A DNA stretch of 64,000 nt from Mangifera indica. Its lineage: Eukaryota; Streptophyta; Magnoliopsida; Sapindales; Anacardiaceae. The notes under the pieces were generated by a model. The model ran no database searches. It saw nothing but the letters and a program-made list of their open reading frames with translations, and was not told the DNA's origin. A program made the position numbers and the translations under genes. The stretch's first letter is position 1; each line of letters opens with the position of its first letter. The DNA is taken from contig NC_058150.1 in the NCBI RefSeq assembly GCF_011075055.1, positions 12,863,408 through 12,927,407 of the forward strand. The letters run 5' to 3'. Of the stretch, positions 20,116-32,687 are shown piece after piece.

Positions 20116-23100
20116 TGCTATCCTTTGCAATAACTAAGAATTTATTTTCAGGCTTGCCAAAGGTGATTATTGGGGACATGAAAGAGTGGACTAAGCTTGT
20201 TCACAAAATAAGAAATATTCAGTGTCATCATTCTGAGATTTTGCAGCCTTTTAATAATACAATGGGCTATCACACAAGGTTTTTTGATTGCAGATAACTT
20301 TGGATTGCCTATTAAATTGATTTAAGTTAGTGAAAACGCAAGCAGAATGCCTATGAGATTCAAACATAATAATCTAGCTGGTTAATCCTAGAGTCTTCGA
20401 ACCAAACTAGCAGATTATCTGTAAAAACATCTCCTGGATATGTCATCCACATAAACTAAAATATAAATAAGACAATTATTCGGCAATGGAATGAGTAAAC
20501 TAATTTTAATTTTGGAACAACAAAGTCCCCACCACAATGGTGAGAACTTCAGTTTGTGAAACCAAGATCAACAAGCCCGTTTTATCCATATAATCTTTTA
20601 AATTCCCAGGCAGCTGCATATTCTGTTTTTAAGAGGGTTTATTGAAAACATTTGCTTGCTAATCTAACCTTATATTTGTATGTAAGGGCGGATTCGATCC
20701 AAGCTAGGCTGAGCTTGGGGCTGGCTTGATCTTGGATTGAAGCCAAAATGCCAAGTTAATGCTTGGGTTCTAGCTCGTTTGTGGTTGCGAACAATATCAC
20801 TGAAGGGCTGCCATTGGGATAAACAATATTGTCAAATGAAGAAATAAGTCAATCTCGAGCGAGCAAATCGAGTTGGAATTCCAGCTCAAAATCAACTTGT
20901 TCAAATTGAAGCATAACTCATATTGGATCCAATCCTATTTGTGTACTTTTGAATCCATTTTTCCAACTAACAAAATGTTCCGTTTTCACTCAATTAAACA
21001 CAATTATTTCAATATTATGTTGGAATTGCATGCAGTAAGCATCCATTTATAGAGTTTTGCAGCTTGCTTATGTATAGAATATCAATGATACTTCATGCAC
21101 AAACGATGATACTAACAAGTATAAATAAACTGATGTGTCCTTATGTTATTGAGTGATTTTAAATCAAAAATAAAGTAAATAATTAAATCACTCAATTACA
21201 AGATGACAAGTTGGTTTGTTTATAGTTGTTAACAATCGCAGTTTATGCAATGTAGTATTACAATATAAAATATAAAATAAAACTATGTACACTTATAATG
21301 AGTTACAATTTAGGTATCAATGATAATGAGTTATATGATTAATTAATTTTAAATTAAGGATAAAAATAACACCCAATCACATCAAGACAAATCATCATTG
21401 GTACCCAACCACACAGCACTAAATATATGTGACACTTTTACAAAGTTCCCTCCTTTTCTCAAAACCAAATCAATCAGCAAAATACTCCTATGGACCCTAA
21501 AAGCTAAAGTTTACTCTTAATTCAAATTTTGTTAAAAATGATCGAAAGACAAGAAGAAAGAAAAAGTCTTGACTTTACATTTTTGTCCAACTTTAATTGC
21601 TTCAACCATGCGTTTAAAACTCAAAAGTAGCTTAAATCACAATAAAATGGCATTAATCCTTCAGCATTAACTGATTAGTAACTACAAATCTCAACAATCA
21701 AACAGATGTAATAATACAACATAATGAAGTTTCTAATTATGAAAATTTTTGAGAAAAAGAGAATATTGCTCTTGTTCCAACCTGGAAAATTGCCTGGCTA
21801 CAGCCCTCTCCTCGCCGTCAAAATATGGAAAGCAGCTCAAAACCAGAGTAAGTCAACCAGTGTTTCTAAATTTCACTTCCAAGCCGGCCATGAACAGCCC
21901 GTCTTTCTTTCTTTATATATTTATTTAAAGGTTATTATCCCAAATGTCCCCTAAGATTTCAGTTTTCAAATCACTCGACGAGTTTAAAATAGCATCCCTC
22001 ATCTCGCATTTGATTTAAAAATTTCTTTCTCACCTCCTCTATCCACTGTATATTGACGGAATCCATAAAGTGTGTTGTATTTTCCGAGCGCTGGCAGGAT
22101 GCATAATCGAATTGTGTTGGTATCATATGTCTTTGTGTTACAAATACGGAAACATTCAACCCAAACAAGAATTGTATTGACAATATCCAAACCTGAACAC
22201 CAACTTTTTTGTGAGTAAGTTGAATTACATAACTCATTTAACCTATTTTAGAGATAGGTCATGTTGTGGCATAACTTGACCTGACTTAAACCCATTAAGC
22301 TAATTTGATTTGTTTTGACAAGATACAACATGTTTTTTATTTGTACAAGGTTTGTTTAGGTTATGAGAGGTTAGCCCAAACACAGTCTATTTAGCAAACA
22401 GATTGTTGTGAGCATGACTCGTTTTATATTCATGTTAAAATTTATTAATCCAAACTTTTTTTCTTTCAACATATTATGTGCAGCTAACAAGTCATGTTAC
22501 AAACTGTTAACCCTATATTTTCTTAAGAAAAAATTAAATTACTATAAACCCTACTAAGAATATTATTAAGCCCCTCAAATATAGACGATTATAACCCCTT
22601 ATTATTAGCTAATCATTTGAATTATTTTTTGTTAAAATGAATTTTATTCAAGGCTAAAAGATTTAGAGTTTTGTTGTTAGTACCCCACTTTTTATCTTGG
22701 TTGACTTGGTTCTAATTTTACAAGTTTTTAAATAAATAAAAATATCTAGAGCAATATTATATATAAATATTTATGTATATAAAATAAATGTACAGATAAT
22801 ATATAATCATATAATTGAATATTATTTTATCTTTTATTTACAATTATATAATTTTATGATATTACATCATATGTGTATCTATTTTGTGTGCTCAAAGTCT
22901 TTACACATAATTTTATTAAAAATGGTGGGTACAAAATTTGACTTATCATTATATGATTATATATTTTGAATTAGAGATAAAATAACATAATCATATAATG
23001 ATACATTAATATTTGTATCCAAAATTTTGCACCAATAATATCACATAACGAAACATTAAAATCAGTAAAATTATATATATCTATTTTAAATATATAAATG

Positions 23101-23892
23101 AGTACATATATATCATTATGTAAGTAGAAGATTTTATATTAAAAATAAAATAATAACTAATCACGTGATAACATGCATAAATATGTATCTATTTATGTAT
23201 TTAAAATATGTACGTGTAGTATTGTTTCATTAAAATACTTATCACTTCAATCTCAACAACAATCACAATAGCCTAAACCTTAAACACAAATAAAATCCAA
23301 GAAATTTAACATATAAAACTGAACCCCTAACTAAAAAAAAATAAAAAATAAAAATCTTGTTTTCAAACTAGTATTTAATCATAAAAATTTATACATCATA
23401 ACATCAAAATAATCACAATTTCAAAATATACTTTAAATCTTGAATGCAGAAACTTGATTTATTAGACTGTGCTGCACTTAAAAAGAAATATAGGTCTCTA
23501 GAAATAAAATAATAATTGAGATTACCTTTAGTAAATTGAACTGTTTAATACTTTTTTATTTAGAAAGCTCTATATGCTTTTTTGCTTAGGGAATTATGCT
23601 TTCAAAATCCAGTCTTTGGAAGAACTATTTATAATAGAATGCCTCATATTGGGCAATGGATAGATTATTATCGAGAAGCTTATTTTTAAGAAAAAAAAAA
23701 AAACAACCATGCAACAAGTGCATGAAAAGTGGTATCATCAATTAGCTCAAAAGAGCATGCTTACTTCAATATTTTTAAAATTGCACCAGGAAAAGCTTCA
23801 GCCGAAAGCTCATTGCTGCATAAAGGCTGTTTTCACTTGCAAAAAATCTCAACCACTTTTCAATTGATGTAAGTCAAAGATTTCGAGACTAT
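20116..23892. other. Intergenic, AT-rich, with small repeats
   Basis: No gene supported. 20690-20940 has 'gagctt/gcttgg' words typical of decayed hAT-type repeats. 21120-21410 and 22775-23230 hold several palindromic small-element copies with 'atgtgattNNNtgtt' and 'aatcacataatgata' arms. The minus-strand frame at 21971-22237 has no recognisable family. Confidence 0.4.
22925..23230. repeat. Two adjacent palindromic small-element copies
   Basis: 'atcattatatgattatat' faces 'aatcatataatgatacatt' at 22940-23010, and a similar pair lies at 23110-23180. The centres are variants of ttagagataaaataac. Confidence 0.5.
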
Positions 23893-24044
23893 GAAGATCT
23901 CATACCTCAGCACAGAGCTTTGTTAATTGATGACAATTCTTAAGTAACTGTGTAAATTGCTTTGAGATTATTCAAATTGGAGATTGATGATAGAAGAATT
24001 TCAATCTTCGTTTTATACAAGTCAAGAAGTTATAAGGTAGACCA
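23893..24044 (-). pseudogene. LRR scrap related to the minus-strand NLR
   Basis: The sequence from atctcatacctcagcacaga to aaggtagacca aligns with 16890-17035 of the minus-strand NLR with scattered changes (for example ggagattgatg, tcaatcttcgttttata). It covers about 50 codons of LRR and has no neighbouring NLR sequence. It may mark an old duplication. Confidence 0.7.
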
Positions 24045-25969
24045 TAGGGTTAAATGATCACAGTCCAAATTGATCAAGTAGGATGGGCTCCTAAAGTAAG
24101 AAAAATGGTACCCTAAATTTTATTGAAGCATGAGAACAATCTAGTAATCACCCTTTGAGGGAGTTCTTATAGAGGATATGGAACAAAAGGATAAGTTGGT
24201 CGTGGACAAGGCAAGTGACATTGAGGAGAAAATTGGAGCTAAGATTCTCAGTCTGTTCTTTTGTTTCAATTTCCTAACCAAGATATTACTTTCATGAGAG
24301 AGTTGTGTGAAAAAGGCTGTGATAGAGAGTCATCTCCATATCGAGATAGTCTTTTAGGAATTAGTAAGAATAAAAACTAAAGAAATGTCCATTGTGTTGA
24401 ATCTCAAGCTCAAACCTGTTAGGGTGTAGGTTATTGATTCTAATGAAGAAAACTGTCTTTTTTCTTTAGTTTAAAAAAAAAAAGAAGTCTAATGATGCCA
24501 TATTTCGTTTCTCTTTCATGGTATGTTTTCATAACTTATCATTATAAAACAATACAATTAATAAACTTACAATTACAAGTTTTTTTGCTGCACTCTATTT
24601 ATTATTGTCATGTGTACTAAAGAATCTTGACCTACATCTTTTGGTGGCTAGCATACAAGAACAAGAAGCAAATATTTTAAAATGTAAATACTAGGATTCG
24701 AGTGTTTGTAAAAGCTTAGACATAGTCAATGAGTTTGGGGAGGTTATGATGACCCCCAACTATGATTAGGCATGTCATCGCGATGCTTCATTTTTCTATA
24801 ATTTTTTGAGTAAAAATCTTGTTGTTGTTAGATGTTACGTCTACGGTCACTATAACAACGACAAATCTTATGAGGAGCCTATGATCACAAGGGCAACAAC
24901 ATGGCTTAATAAAAACATGTGGTCACCAAAGTGGTGACAAAACCCATAATGATCCCTCTTTTAAGCAGTGTTGTTGTAGAGCAATCTGCATTAGGTTAGT
25001 GGGTGAGACTAATGAAAGTTAATTGCCAAGATGGGCTACAAAATAGCTTTCAAGCTTTTGCTCACTTCTATTGACTACTTATCCCCTTAGGACTAACATG
25101 CCAGAATGATGACATAAATATATATGCCCCTAGTTAGCATGAGTTATATCCTTGGATGTTATACTCATGACAGATGAAATTTTGTTGGCATGAGTAACCT
25201 TTGTATATCACAAATTTACACAATCCTCTCTTTGCATAAGTTTTGCTTAGCAAATGTAGGTTGAATCGTCCTTGGAGCTAGTTATACTTTGTACCACAAA
25301 CATCGACGTAACCAATTAGATAAGAATTAAATTCTAAATGTTAGATGTTTACACTTACAAGGTGGTAAGTTATTTTTCTACATCTAATATCAAACCTTCA
25401 CCTCATGACATGAGTTTATAGCATGCCTAAAGGCGACATTGACCTAATGTCAACTATCTCTTGACCATCGAACGTTGGCGTCTTGACCGCCTAGACATAG
25501 GGTGCATTCTACTTATTCGATGCTACTTATACTTAAGACATGCATTATATACTAAGGGACAAGACCTTATTAATGGAAGTTGTAGTCTAGCATGTCGAGA
25601 TTGATTCTAGTGGTTGTATCGAACCACCTCTTTGAAGAGTTTCAACATACATTCAAGTGGTCTTACATGTTTGACTTATAGGCGTGGTAACTACTGTCAT
25701 CTCACTATCAAAGTTTAAAGCACCAATGTGTAAGGCATTAAGCAGATGTTATCCTTTGATTGAAGACATGTTTTGCATGTTAAGAGGTGTTATCTACTGA
25801 TTGTCATTGAAATACCCAAAAAAATTAGTTATGGAAAACTTAAGGGGGCTATGTGAAATTTTTTTATAAGTATGGGTTTAAATGAAATTTTTTAGTAAAT
25901 ATTAATAAAGCCATTAGGCTTGTTTTCTTTTATTCTTCAAAGGAAATAACCAGAAGCGTCAACAAGAGA

Positions 25970-26080
25970 AAGAGAGAAAGAAAAAGAGAGAAAAGAAGAA
26001 GAAAAGAAAGAAAGAAGAAGAAAAAGAAGAAAAGAAGGGAAAATGAGAAGGAAGGGAAAAAGAAATTGATAGGAAAAGGG
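25970..26080. repeat. Polypurine (GA-rich) tract
   Basis: About 110 bases made almost only of A and G (agaaagaaagaagaagaaaa and similar), with a reverse-type pyrimidine tract 1.2 kb downstream at 27270-27340. Confidence 0.8.
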
Positions 26081-27384
26081 GATAGGGTATTCAATTTTTG
26101 TTTAAATAATTTTAGAGTTGGATTTCATTGTTCAATTTAGGGATTTCCAAAATTTTAACTATGTTACTTCAAATTGATTTGAATAGGTGAAGAAGAAGGA
26201 AGAATAGCAAGAGATTTCAACATCAGCATAGAGACTACCCAAATCAGTGAGTGGGAATAACACTTTTTCCAAAGTCTTTTATGCAATTTACATTTATAGT
26301 CTTATAAAATTTTATAGTAGTTATTGTGAACCCTTGGAAATGGTAACATAGATTTTTGGTGGAAATCTCTTATAAAACAAAGAGGAAATAATAGTTTCCT
26401 TTATGCATATTATGGGTTTAGGTTATGGATGGCTATAGAGTAAAGGTTATGTTATTATGTGGATTTAGAATGCTTAGTTAAGTTATTTTGTGTGAAATTA
26501 ATTACCACAATGACTTTTAAAAAAAAAAAAAAAGAAGAAGAAAAATTTTCAATTTGGTGACCAAGTGAAATTCTAGAGATTTATTAAATTGATGTTTTGT
26601 GTTATGGCTAAGTTAGAAATGTTAATTTAGCCTTATATATGATTGACATTTGCTTGTGGTGGTTGTGGCATTTGCCGATGATTATTATCCTAAAAATTCA
26701 TAATATCAAGTCATTTTATTGTATATATGGTGATAAGAAAATTGTATTATTCAAATGTTCTTTGTTATTATCTCTTATGCGATTAGTGTTCTGCCTGTGT
26801 GATATTTATGTTAGAATTAAGTAAACTATCTCCTTTCCTATTCTAACTCGCTCTCAGGACGCAGTCTCACATCATAACCCCATAATCAAACAAGGAGATA
26901 ATCTAGTTCATTCTTTACTATTTGAGTCATATTTTGTCACATCTGGTGTCTATTTGATACTTTCTGGAAGCTGACTATAAGGATTTGATATTTTTCTAAG
27001 CTCGAGCTTTTCTTTTCTCTAACTATACCATTTTTGAATCTAAATTAAGCTCTACTACAAGCATGTTCTATTGTGAGCGGACCCTACTGTGGATCTATAT
27101 CCTACTATGAACATGCCCTACTATGGTCAGTGCAGTGTAAAGTGCCCCCTCATAGTTCATAGCATGCATATGTGTCTTATATCTTGCTAATCTTGCTTCC
27201 ATCTAAATCTATTTATAACTCACCAAAACATACTCTTGGGACGATCCCTAAATCTTGAGCCCCAAATTCCTTTTCTTCTTATTTTCTTTTTCTCTCCTTT
27301 CTTTCCTTTCCTTTCTTCCTTTTTCTTTCCAAAACTGTGAAATATTGTTCACAACCATGTTCATTTGACAGGGCAGCCTTTTTT

Positions 27385-27735
27385 TTCATACAATTTCATA
27401 GTCTAAATGGTTTCTAATTCATACAAGATATATGTTGTTGAAAAGAGGATTCAAAGAGCTTTCCAACAAGCTATAACAGCACTCATAATTCATTAGATAA
27501 GACAGTCAAAACGTGAGATGAAATCAGTGGCAAAAATTATCTCCTCTATTTATTTGATAAAACAATCTTTGTGGTTCATACAATATTTAATAGTCCAAAT
27601 TATTTCTAATTCATACAAGCTATATATCATTGAAAAGAGTATTCAAAGAGCTTTCCAACAAGATATAATAGCACTCATAACTCATTAGATAAGGCAGCCA
27701 AAACATGGGACGAACTTAGTGGCAAAACTGTAAAT
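27385..27735. repeat. Two tandem ~175-bp units
   Basis: ttctaattcatacaag...ttgaaaagag.attcaaagagctttccaacaag..ataa.agcactcataa recurs at about 27410 and 27600 with moderate divergence. Confidence 0.8.
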
Positions 27736-28157
27736 ATTGTCCAACTCTTTGCCATCAACAAAATCACACACATAGACACCCCAAATGACAACACAACATT
27801 TCTCAACTTCAAAATCATCATTTATAACATAGATCCAAGGAACCAAAAGCCTAAAACATGCAACATATCAAGGATGATATCTCTTACCTTATTTCAAGTC
27901 AATTTTTGCAAGTTGGCTTCCTTTTCCTTGTCTTGCTTCCTTTATCACCAAAATCACCTTAAATCAACACCAAAACATACTAACATATTCATATAATATG
28001 TATCCAATACATATATAAACATAGGTAAAGGGAAAAGGAAAAGATCTTTTGGTTATCAAGTCTTCCAAAGTGCTTTCTTTTTTTTTCTTTTTTTACTTGT
28101 CTTCCAAAACTCCTTTAATTCCTTTCTTTATCTTCACAAAACAAAAGAAAATGGCAT

Positions 28158-29809
28158 GTTGAAATCAATGAAGTGGTGAATAAGATTGATTTTGGTCAGA
28201 TACGCTCCTTGACTTTGAAATCACTTCCAAAACTCAGAAGCTCTTGCTTGAAAGTGACGTCGAGTTATGAAGATGTTTTGGAGGATTTGGTTGAATCAAA
28301 CCTGCCACTTTTCAGTGAAACGGTAAGTTAATCTGAAGCTTTTTTCCTTTTTTCATTTTTATTCAATTTTCTTTTACTCCATTTATTAACAAATATAGGA
28401 AATATAAATTGCTTAGGGAAAAACAACAGAAATGTAAGCTTTAGGGATGCCACATGTTTCATGATACAAAAATTTTACATTTTAGATTTATACGTAATTA
28501 CTGAAACAAACAACTTTCTGCAGGTTTCGTTTCCCATTTTGCAGGTACTGGAACTGGCTGAAATTAATATTCAGAAGATTTGGCATAATCAACTTCCATT
28601 AAAGTCTTCTTCCATTCAAAATTTAACACTTTTAATCTTGCGAGGGTGTGGTAAATTAAACCATATTTTTTCATCTTCTATATTACAAAGCTTTGTGAAA
28701 ACACCTTGAAATATGCCATTGTGAAATTCTGGAAGAGGTCATCTTCGTGGAAGAGTTCAGTGAAGAAGTAAGGGAGGGAATAATCTTCCTTTGTTTAGAG
28801 CGCCTGGTGATAAAAGATCTTGAAAAACTAACAAGTTTTTGCTCAGAAATTCTCATTGAATTTCCATCCTTGAAACACTTGGAGATAGAGAAATGCCCCC
28901 AGTTCAAGTCATTCATCTTGACGAACATAAACACAGACTCAGAGGAGATTCAACCTTTCTTCAATAAAAAGGTACTAGATATTAAATTGTCCTCAATTTG
29001 TCATTGTACTGGTCTTATGATCTTTTAGATATTAATTCATCTGCATGGAAGTTTTTTCAATTACTTGTGTAGATATTAAATAATTTACTTTCTCTTTGGT
29101 GCAAACCCTATAGGTTGCGTTACCTAGCTTAGAAGAAATCATAATGTCTGGCATGGATAACTTGAAGGTGATATGGAACCACCAACACCTTAGGCATCCT
29201 TTTCAAAGACTAAAACTAATTGAAATCAAGAACTGTGATAAGCTATTGTCTATTTTTCCTTCAGATATGTTTGAAAGGTTCTGGCAGTTAGAAACACTAA
29301 CTGTTACTGCTTGTGGTTCGTTAGTAGATATATTTGATCTCCCGAGGTTAAATGTTCAAGCTCAGTTAAAAGAATTGTATATCCATGATCTACCAAAAGT
29401 GAAGCATATATGGAAAACGGAGTCCCAAGTAAAGCTTTCATTTCCAAAGCTCCGCTTGGTGAAAATTATTGGATGTCAGGGTCTAGAAAATCTATTTCCA
29501 ACCTCCATTGCCAGGAGCCTTTTTGAACTTGAAGAGCTTGAGTTAGTTAATTGTGGAATGAAGGAGATTTTTTCAAAAGAGGAAAGCAGAGAATCAACTA
29601 TTAGGTTTGTCTTTCCATGGATAACATTTCTTAAATTCTCAATGCTGCCATAACTTAGATGTTTCTATCCTGGAACACACACTTCAGAATCGATGGCATT
29701 AAAAAAGTTAGAAGTGTGTGATTGTGACAATGTGGAAATATTCACTTCAAAATTTCTCAGCAACAGACTTGATGTACCAGCAAAACAACCCCTCTTCTTC
29801 GTTGAAAAG
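28158..29809 (+). pseudogene. LRR exons of a third NLR relative, no NB-ARC
   Basis: Three exons joined by phase-0 introns fit the C-terminal LRR of At4g27190-type NLRs: about 28158-28322 (VNKIDFGQIRSLTLKSLPKL), 28524-28971 (VSFPILQVLELAEINIQKIW) and 29114-29809 (VALPSLEEIIMSGMDNLKVI). The splice sites are acg|gtaagt, ttctgcag|gtttcg, aaaaag|gtacta, cctatag|gttgcg and gaaaag|gtaata. An extra A near 28698-28701 shifts the frame in exon 2, and a TAA at 29651-29653 interrupts exon 3 before LRCFYPG. A possible terminal exon follows ttttgcag at about 30071 and stops within ten codons. Nothing upstream resembles an NB-ARC; it may have been lost. Confidence 0.8.
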
Positions 29810-31289
29810 GTAATAACCCCTTTACTATTTGTCCTTTAAATCAGTAAATTGATGTAAGATGGGAACCTCTATCTCTGTCAAAAGAATGATTTTCTTTTAA
29901 TTGCCAGATTAAAAAAGTTAGGGTTCAAATTCCTTGACAAATAATTTTTCTGGACACACTATAATTCATCCTTATCTAAGAGATTGTTCAATATTCATAG
30001 TCTAAGTCTTCCTTTATACAATCGTTAATATTTTCTTGGAAGTTGTTGGCCTGGTGCTATATTTTTGCAGGACGACAAGGCTTCGGACTTAATATAAAAG
30101 AATTGGGCTAAAATTATCAATTTTTATACAGAGTTTAAGAAATGGAGTAATATTATTAATTTCTAGGATTTATGTGGTAAAATTATCCTTGATTTTGGGT
30201 TAGTGTTTAGAGCAACATCTTGGTTGCAGACTAATATATTTTTTCCAAATTTTTAATTTTATATATGAATAAAGGGTACAAATGCAAAATCCTTTAACAC
30301 TAGTATAAAAGAGACACGTTAAAAGACTTGACTACAAGTAAATATTTTACTGAAAGGTTTTGCTTAGTGCTCAAAGACTTCTATCATTTTTACCTGGAGG
30401 AATTTTGGAGAAATTAATGCACAGAGCAAGCAGTTGATTGGTTGACCCTTGGATGTGTCTGCAATATAAATGATGCCAGGTGATATTTTATATATGCAAA
30501 ATGACCCTCTTTAACACATCTGGCTTCGCGAATGAGTATTGGTGTTATAATATCTTTTGTTATACTTATTTGAGGATGAGTAATACTATATGCGTTAATA
30601 ATAAACATAAACATGGATACAAATACTATCGTATCATTATGTGATTAGTTGTTACTTAATCTCTAATTTAAACTCACTTAATCACATAATTATATATCAG
30701 CATTTGTGTTTGTATTTATATTATTGTTAATGCAGGGTTTTTTCTTTTTTTAAGAAAATTGTGGTCATCCAATTCTTTCTCAAGCTAAGCTGGATTTGTT
30801 TATCTAAGATCATAAAAAGGTGATCTAATGTCTAGAGAGGTGTTGAATGGAGTTTCCAACGTTACCTCTCTAATGTTTAAGCCAAAGTAGGAATGTTAAG
30901 ACTTAGAAATAAGTCTTGAATCAAAATATGCGAATGGTTGTTGCATAAGGTATCAAACATAGTAGTGTTTGTCTGTATATTTATAATTATATATAACTGT
31001 GAATTCAGTTTTAATGAATAGTTTGTATATATTATACTCAGATTATGCTAAAAGATTATTCATCACATAGGTTATTGGTATGAAATGTAGGGATGTGTAA
31101 AGTTCGGTTGAAACCATGCAAAAAATATAGTTTGTTTTGATCTAAAAAATAATTCAGTTTGAGTTGGAAAAATTGAAAAAACATTTTACAGTTTAGTTTG
31201 CAATTTTGATGTGCATTCAATCTGGACTAAACCGTAATATTTTTTAAGTTGTTTTAATCAAAATGAGGTCACTTAGCATCCTTTAATTG
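29810..31289. other. Intergenic with a palindromic element
   Basis: No coding region beyond the possible last LRR exon at about 30072. 30575-30735 is a palindromic small element. 31086-31260 starts tagggatgtgtaaagttcgg, a hAT-like terminus, and carries gttcggttgaaacc-type motifs. Confidence 0.4.
30575..30735. repeat. Palindromic small element copy
   Basis: 'gtatcattatgtgattag' opposes 'taatcacataattatat' around a tctaatttaaactc centre; flanking words also mirror each other. Confidence 0.55.
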
Positions 31290-31670
31290 ACAATGTAGAT
31301 GGATTTGCTGTATTGATTTTGACTCTTTGATCCCTAATCTCAGCTTTTACACTCTCAGACTCTGACTCTCTGAAACTTTTGCTATCTTTCCATTTGATGC
31401 TGAGATCTATCAACGACAATGACGAGTACTCTGGTTGCATCAAAAATGACATCGAGGCCGACTTCAGTCCTGTCAAAGTATCCTGTTTTTCAATTTGTTG
31501 TTTTTCAATTTGTTTTGTAGCGACTACAAATGTTTAGGGCTTTTATGCCTTTAATCTTCAATCTTCAGTTAATTTAACGTTGTAATCTGCAGTTGACAAT
31601 GTTGACTGCATTAAAGCGCTAAAGTCGACGCTGCTTTTTCCCTTAAGAAAGTTATCGGTGAAGGGGCCAG
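31290..31670 (+). pseudogene. Unrecognised two-exon fragment, copy 1
   Basis: 31290-31477 includes a frame DNDEYSGCIKNDIEADFSPV followed by a donor (aaa|gtatcc). A second exon-like piece at 31593-31670 lies between tctgcag and ggccag|gtaagc. It contains DNVDCIKALKSTLLFPLRKL in one frame, but that frame does not follow in phase from the first piece. The first piece recurs at 39622-39771. I do not recognise the product. Gypsy 2 is inserted about 220 bp downstream. Confidence 0.4.
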
Positions 31671-31890
31671 GTAAGCTTAATTATGATCGTAGTTGAATTT
31701 TCTTCTAATTTATTTGCTACAAGGGTTGTTCATACGAATTTTTTATCAGGTTAATATTTCCTTATTTGTTCCTGTATAGAAAAATATATAGTATATTGTT
31801 CCATCTGTAGCTTTCTCTCAGTTGTATGTTGTATCTTGAAATTAAGTTTCGACACATTCTGCTAGCTTTCTCCAACTTTTATTAGAATTA

Positions 31891-32673
31891 TGTTAGGGCC
31901 CGAGTATATGTGAAGAAAAAGAAAGAAGGAGGGAAGGCAAGAAGAAAGGAACGTGCAGAGGAGGACACTGGAAAGCAAATCATGATGGCAGAAGGCTGTA
32001 ATTTTAATGCAGATGGCAGCATTCTAGAAGCAGATATGGTAGCAAACAAGCAGCAAAAGTTTTGGGACTTGCTAGAAAAGAAAGAAATTGTGAAGATACT
32101 GGAAGCTGAGCTAGTGTGCAGGGATTGGAAAAGCAGTTGTGAAGAAGTTAGAAATAGGAGCCTGGAGAAGGAAATGAGGGAGGATCTTCTAAAAGAAGGG
32201 ATAGAAAGGAAGTGGGGGAGAGCTCCAGCCTCTCGAAAGCTGGATGTCACTGATTTGTCTTGAATCCTTTGAGTTATTGTATTCAGTATGGGATGAGGGT
32301 TTTTGCTTGTTGTCGAGTGAGCTTTAGTTGTGTTGTGGTTGCATTTCTCTTGTTGCTAGTTACCGTTTGAGAGTTTCATTTTATCTTGTTTTGGTGAGGA
32401 GATTATTAGGTCGAATTCATAGAGAGTGCTTTGTGAGTTTGTAACCCCATACCAGAGGAAGAGAACACTGATTGCTTCTGTTTCTTAATGAATTTGTTAA
32501 AATCGGAATATCAGTTTGCATTCTGTTTCCTTTTACATTCATTTACTGTTACATTGGAAGCAAACATACAACAATCCACAAGTAAGTCCCGCTTCTTTGG
32601 ACATCTCGGAACGCTCATTTCGCTGAGGCTGAAGTCGGCCAACGTTGCCCGCGAAACCTCCAGGTTCCTATCA
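31891..32673 (+). repeat. 5' LTR of gypsy 2
   Basis: Starts tgttagggcccgagtatatg and ends ggttcctatca. It contains a 117-codon open frame (31910-32263), charged and probably helical (for example FWDLLEKKEIVKILEAEL), discussed in the findings. Confidence 0.95.
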
Positions 32674-32675
32674 TC

Positions 32676-32687
32676 TGGTATCAGAGC
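32676..32687 (+). other. Primer-binding site of gypsy 2
   Basis: tggtatcagagc, complementary to the 3' end of initiator-Met tRNA, two bases after the 5' LTR and immediately before the gag ATG at 32688. Confidence 0.95.

Larger units (their letters stand above)
24045..28157. other. Intergenic with retroelement-like debris
   Basis: No intact coding region. 24150-24230 resembles a Gly/Arg-rich gag tail (RGYG, GRGQG) but is full of stops, so I do not annotate it. 25970-26080 is almost pure purine, 27270-27340 almost pure pyrimidine. The block 27120-28060 contains a tandem duplication and may be part of an old LTR. Confidence 0.35.

Noticed and set aside
24150..24480. Possible retroelement gag (RGYG, GRGQG words)
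   Set aside because: Many stops, no zinc knuckle, and no neighbouring pol; cannot be supported.
31888..32250. Minus-strand 120-codon frame in the gypsy 2 LTR, repeated at 37365-37796
   Set aside because: It is the reverse of the plus-strand LTR frame, Ser/Phe-rich as expected for the complement of a charged helical frame.
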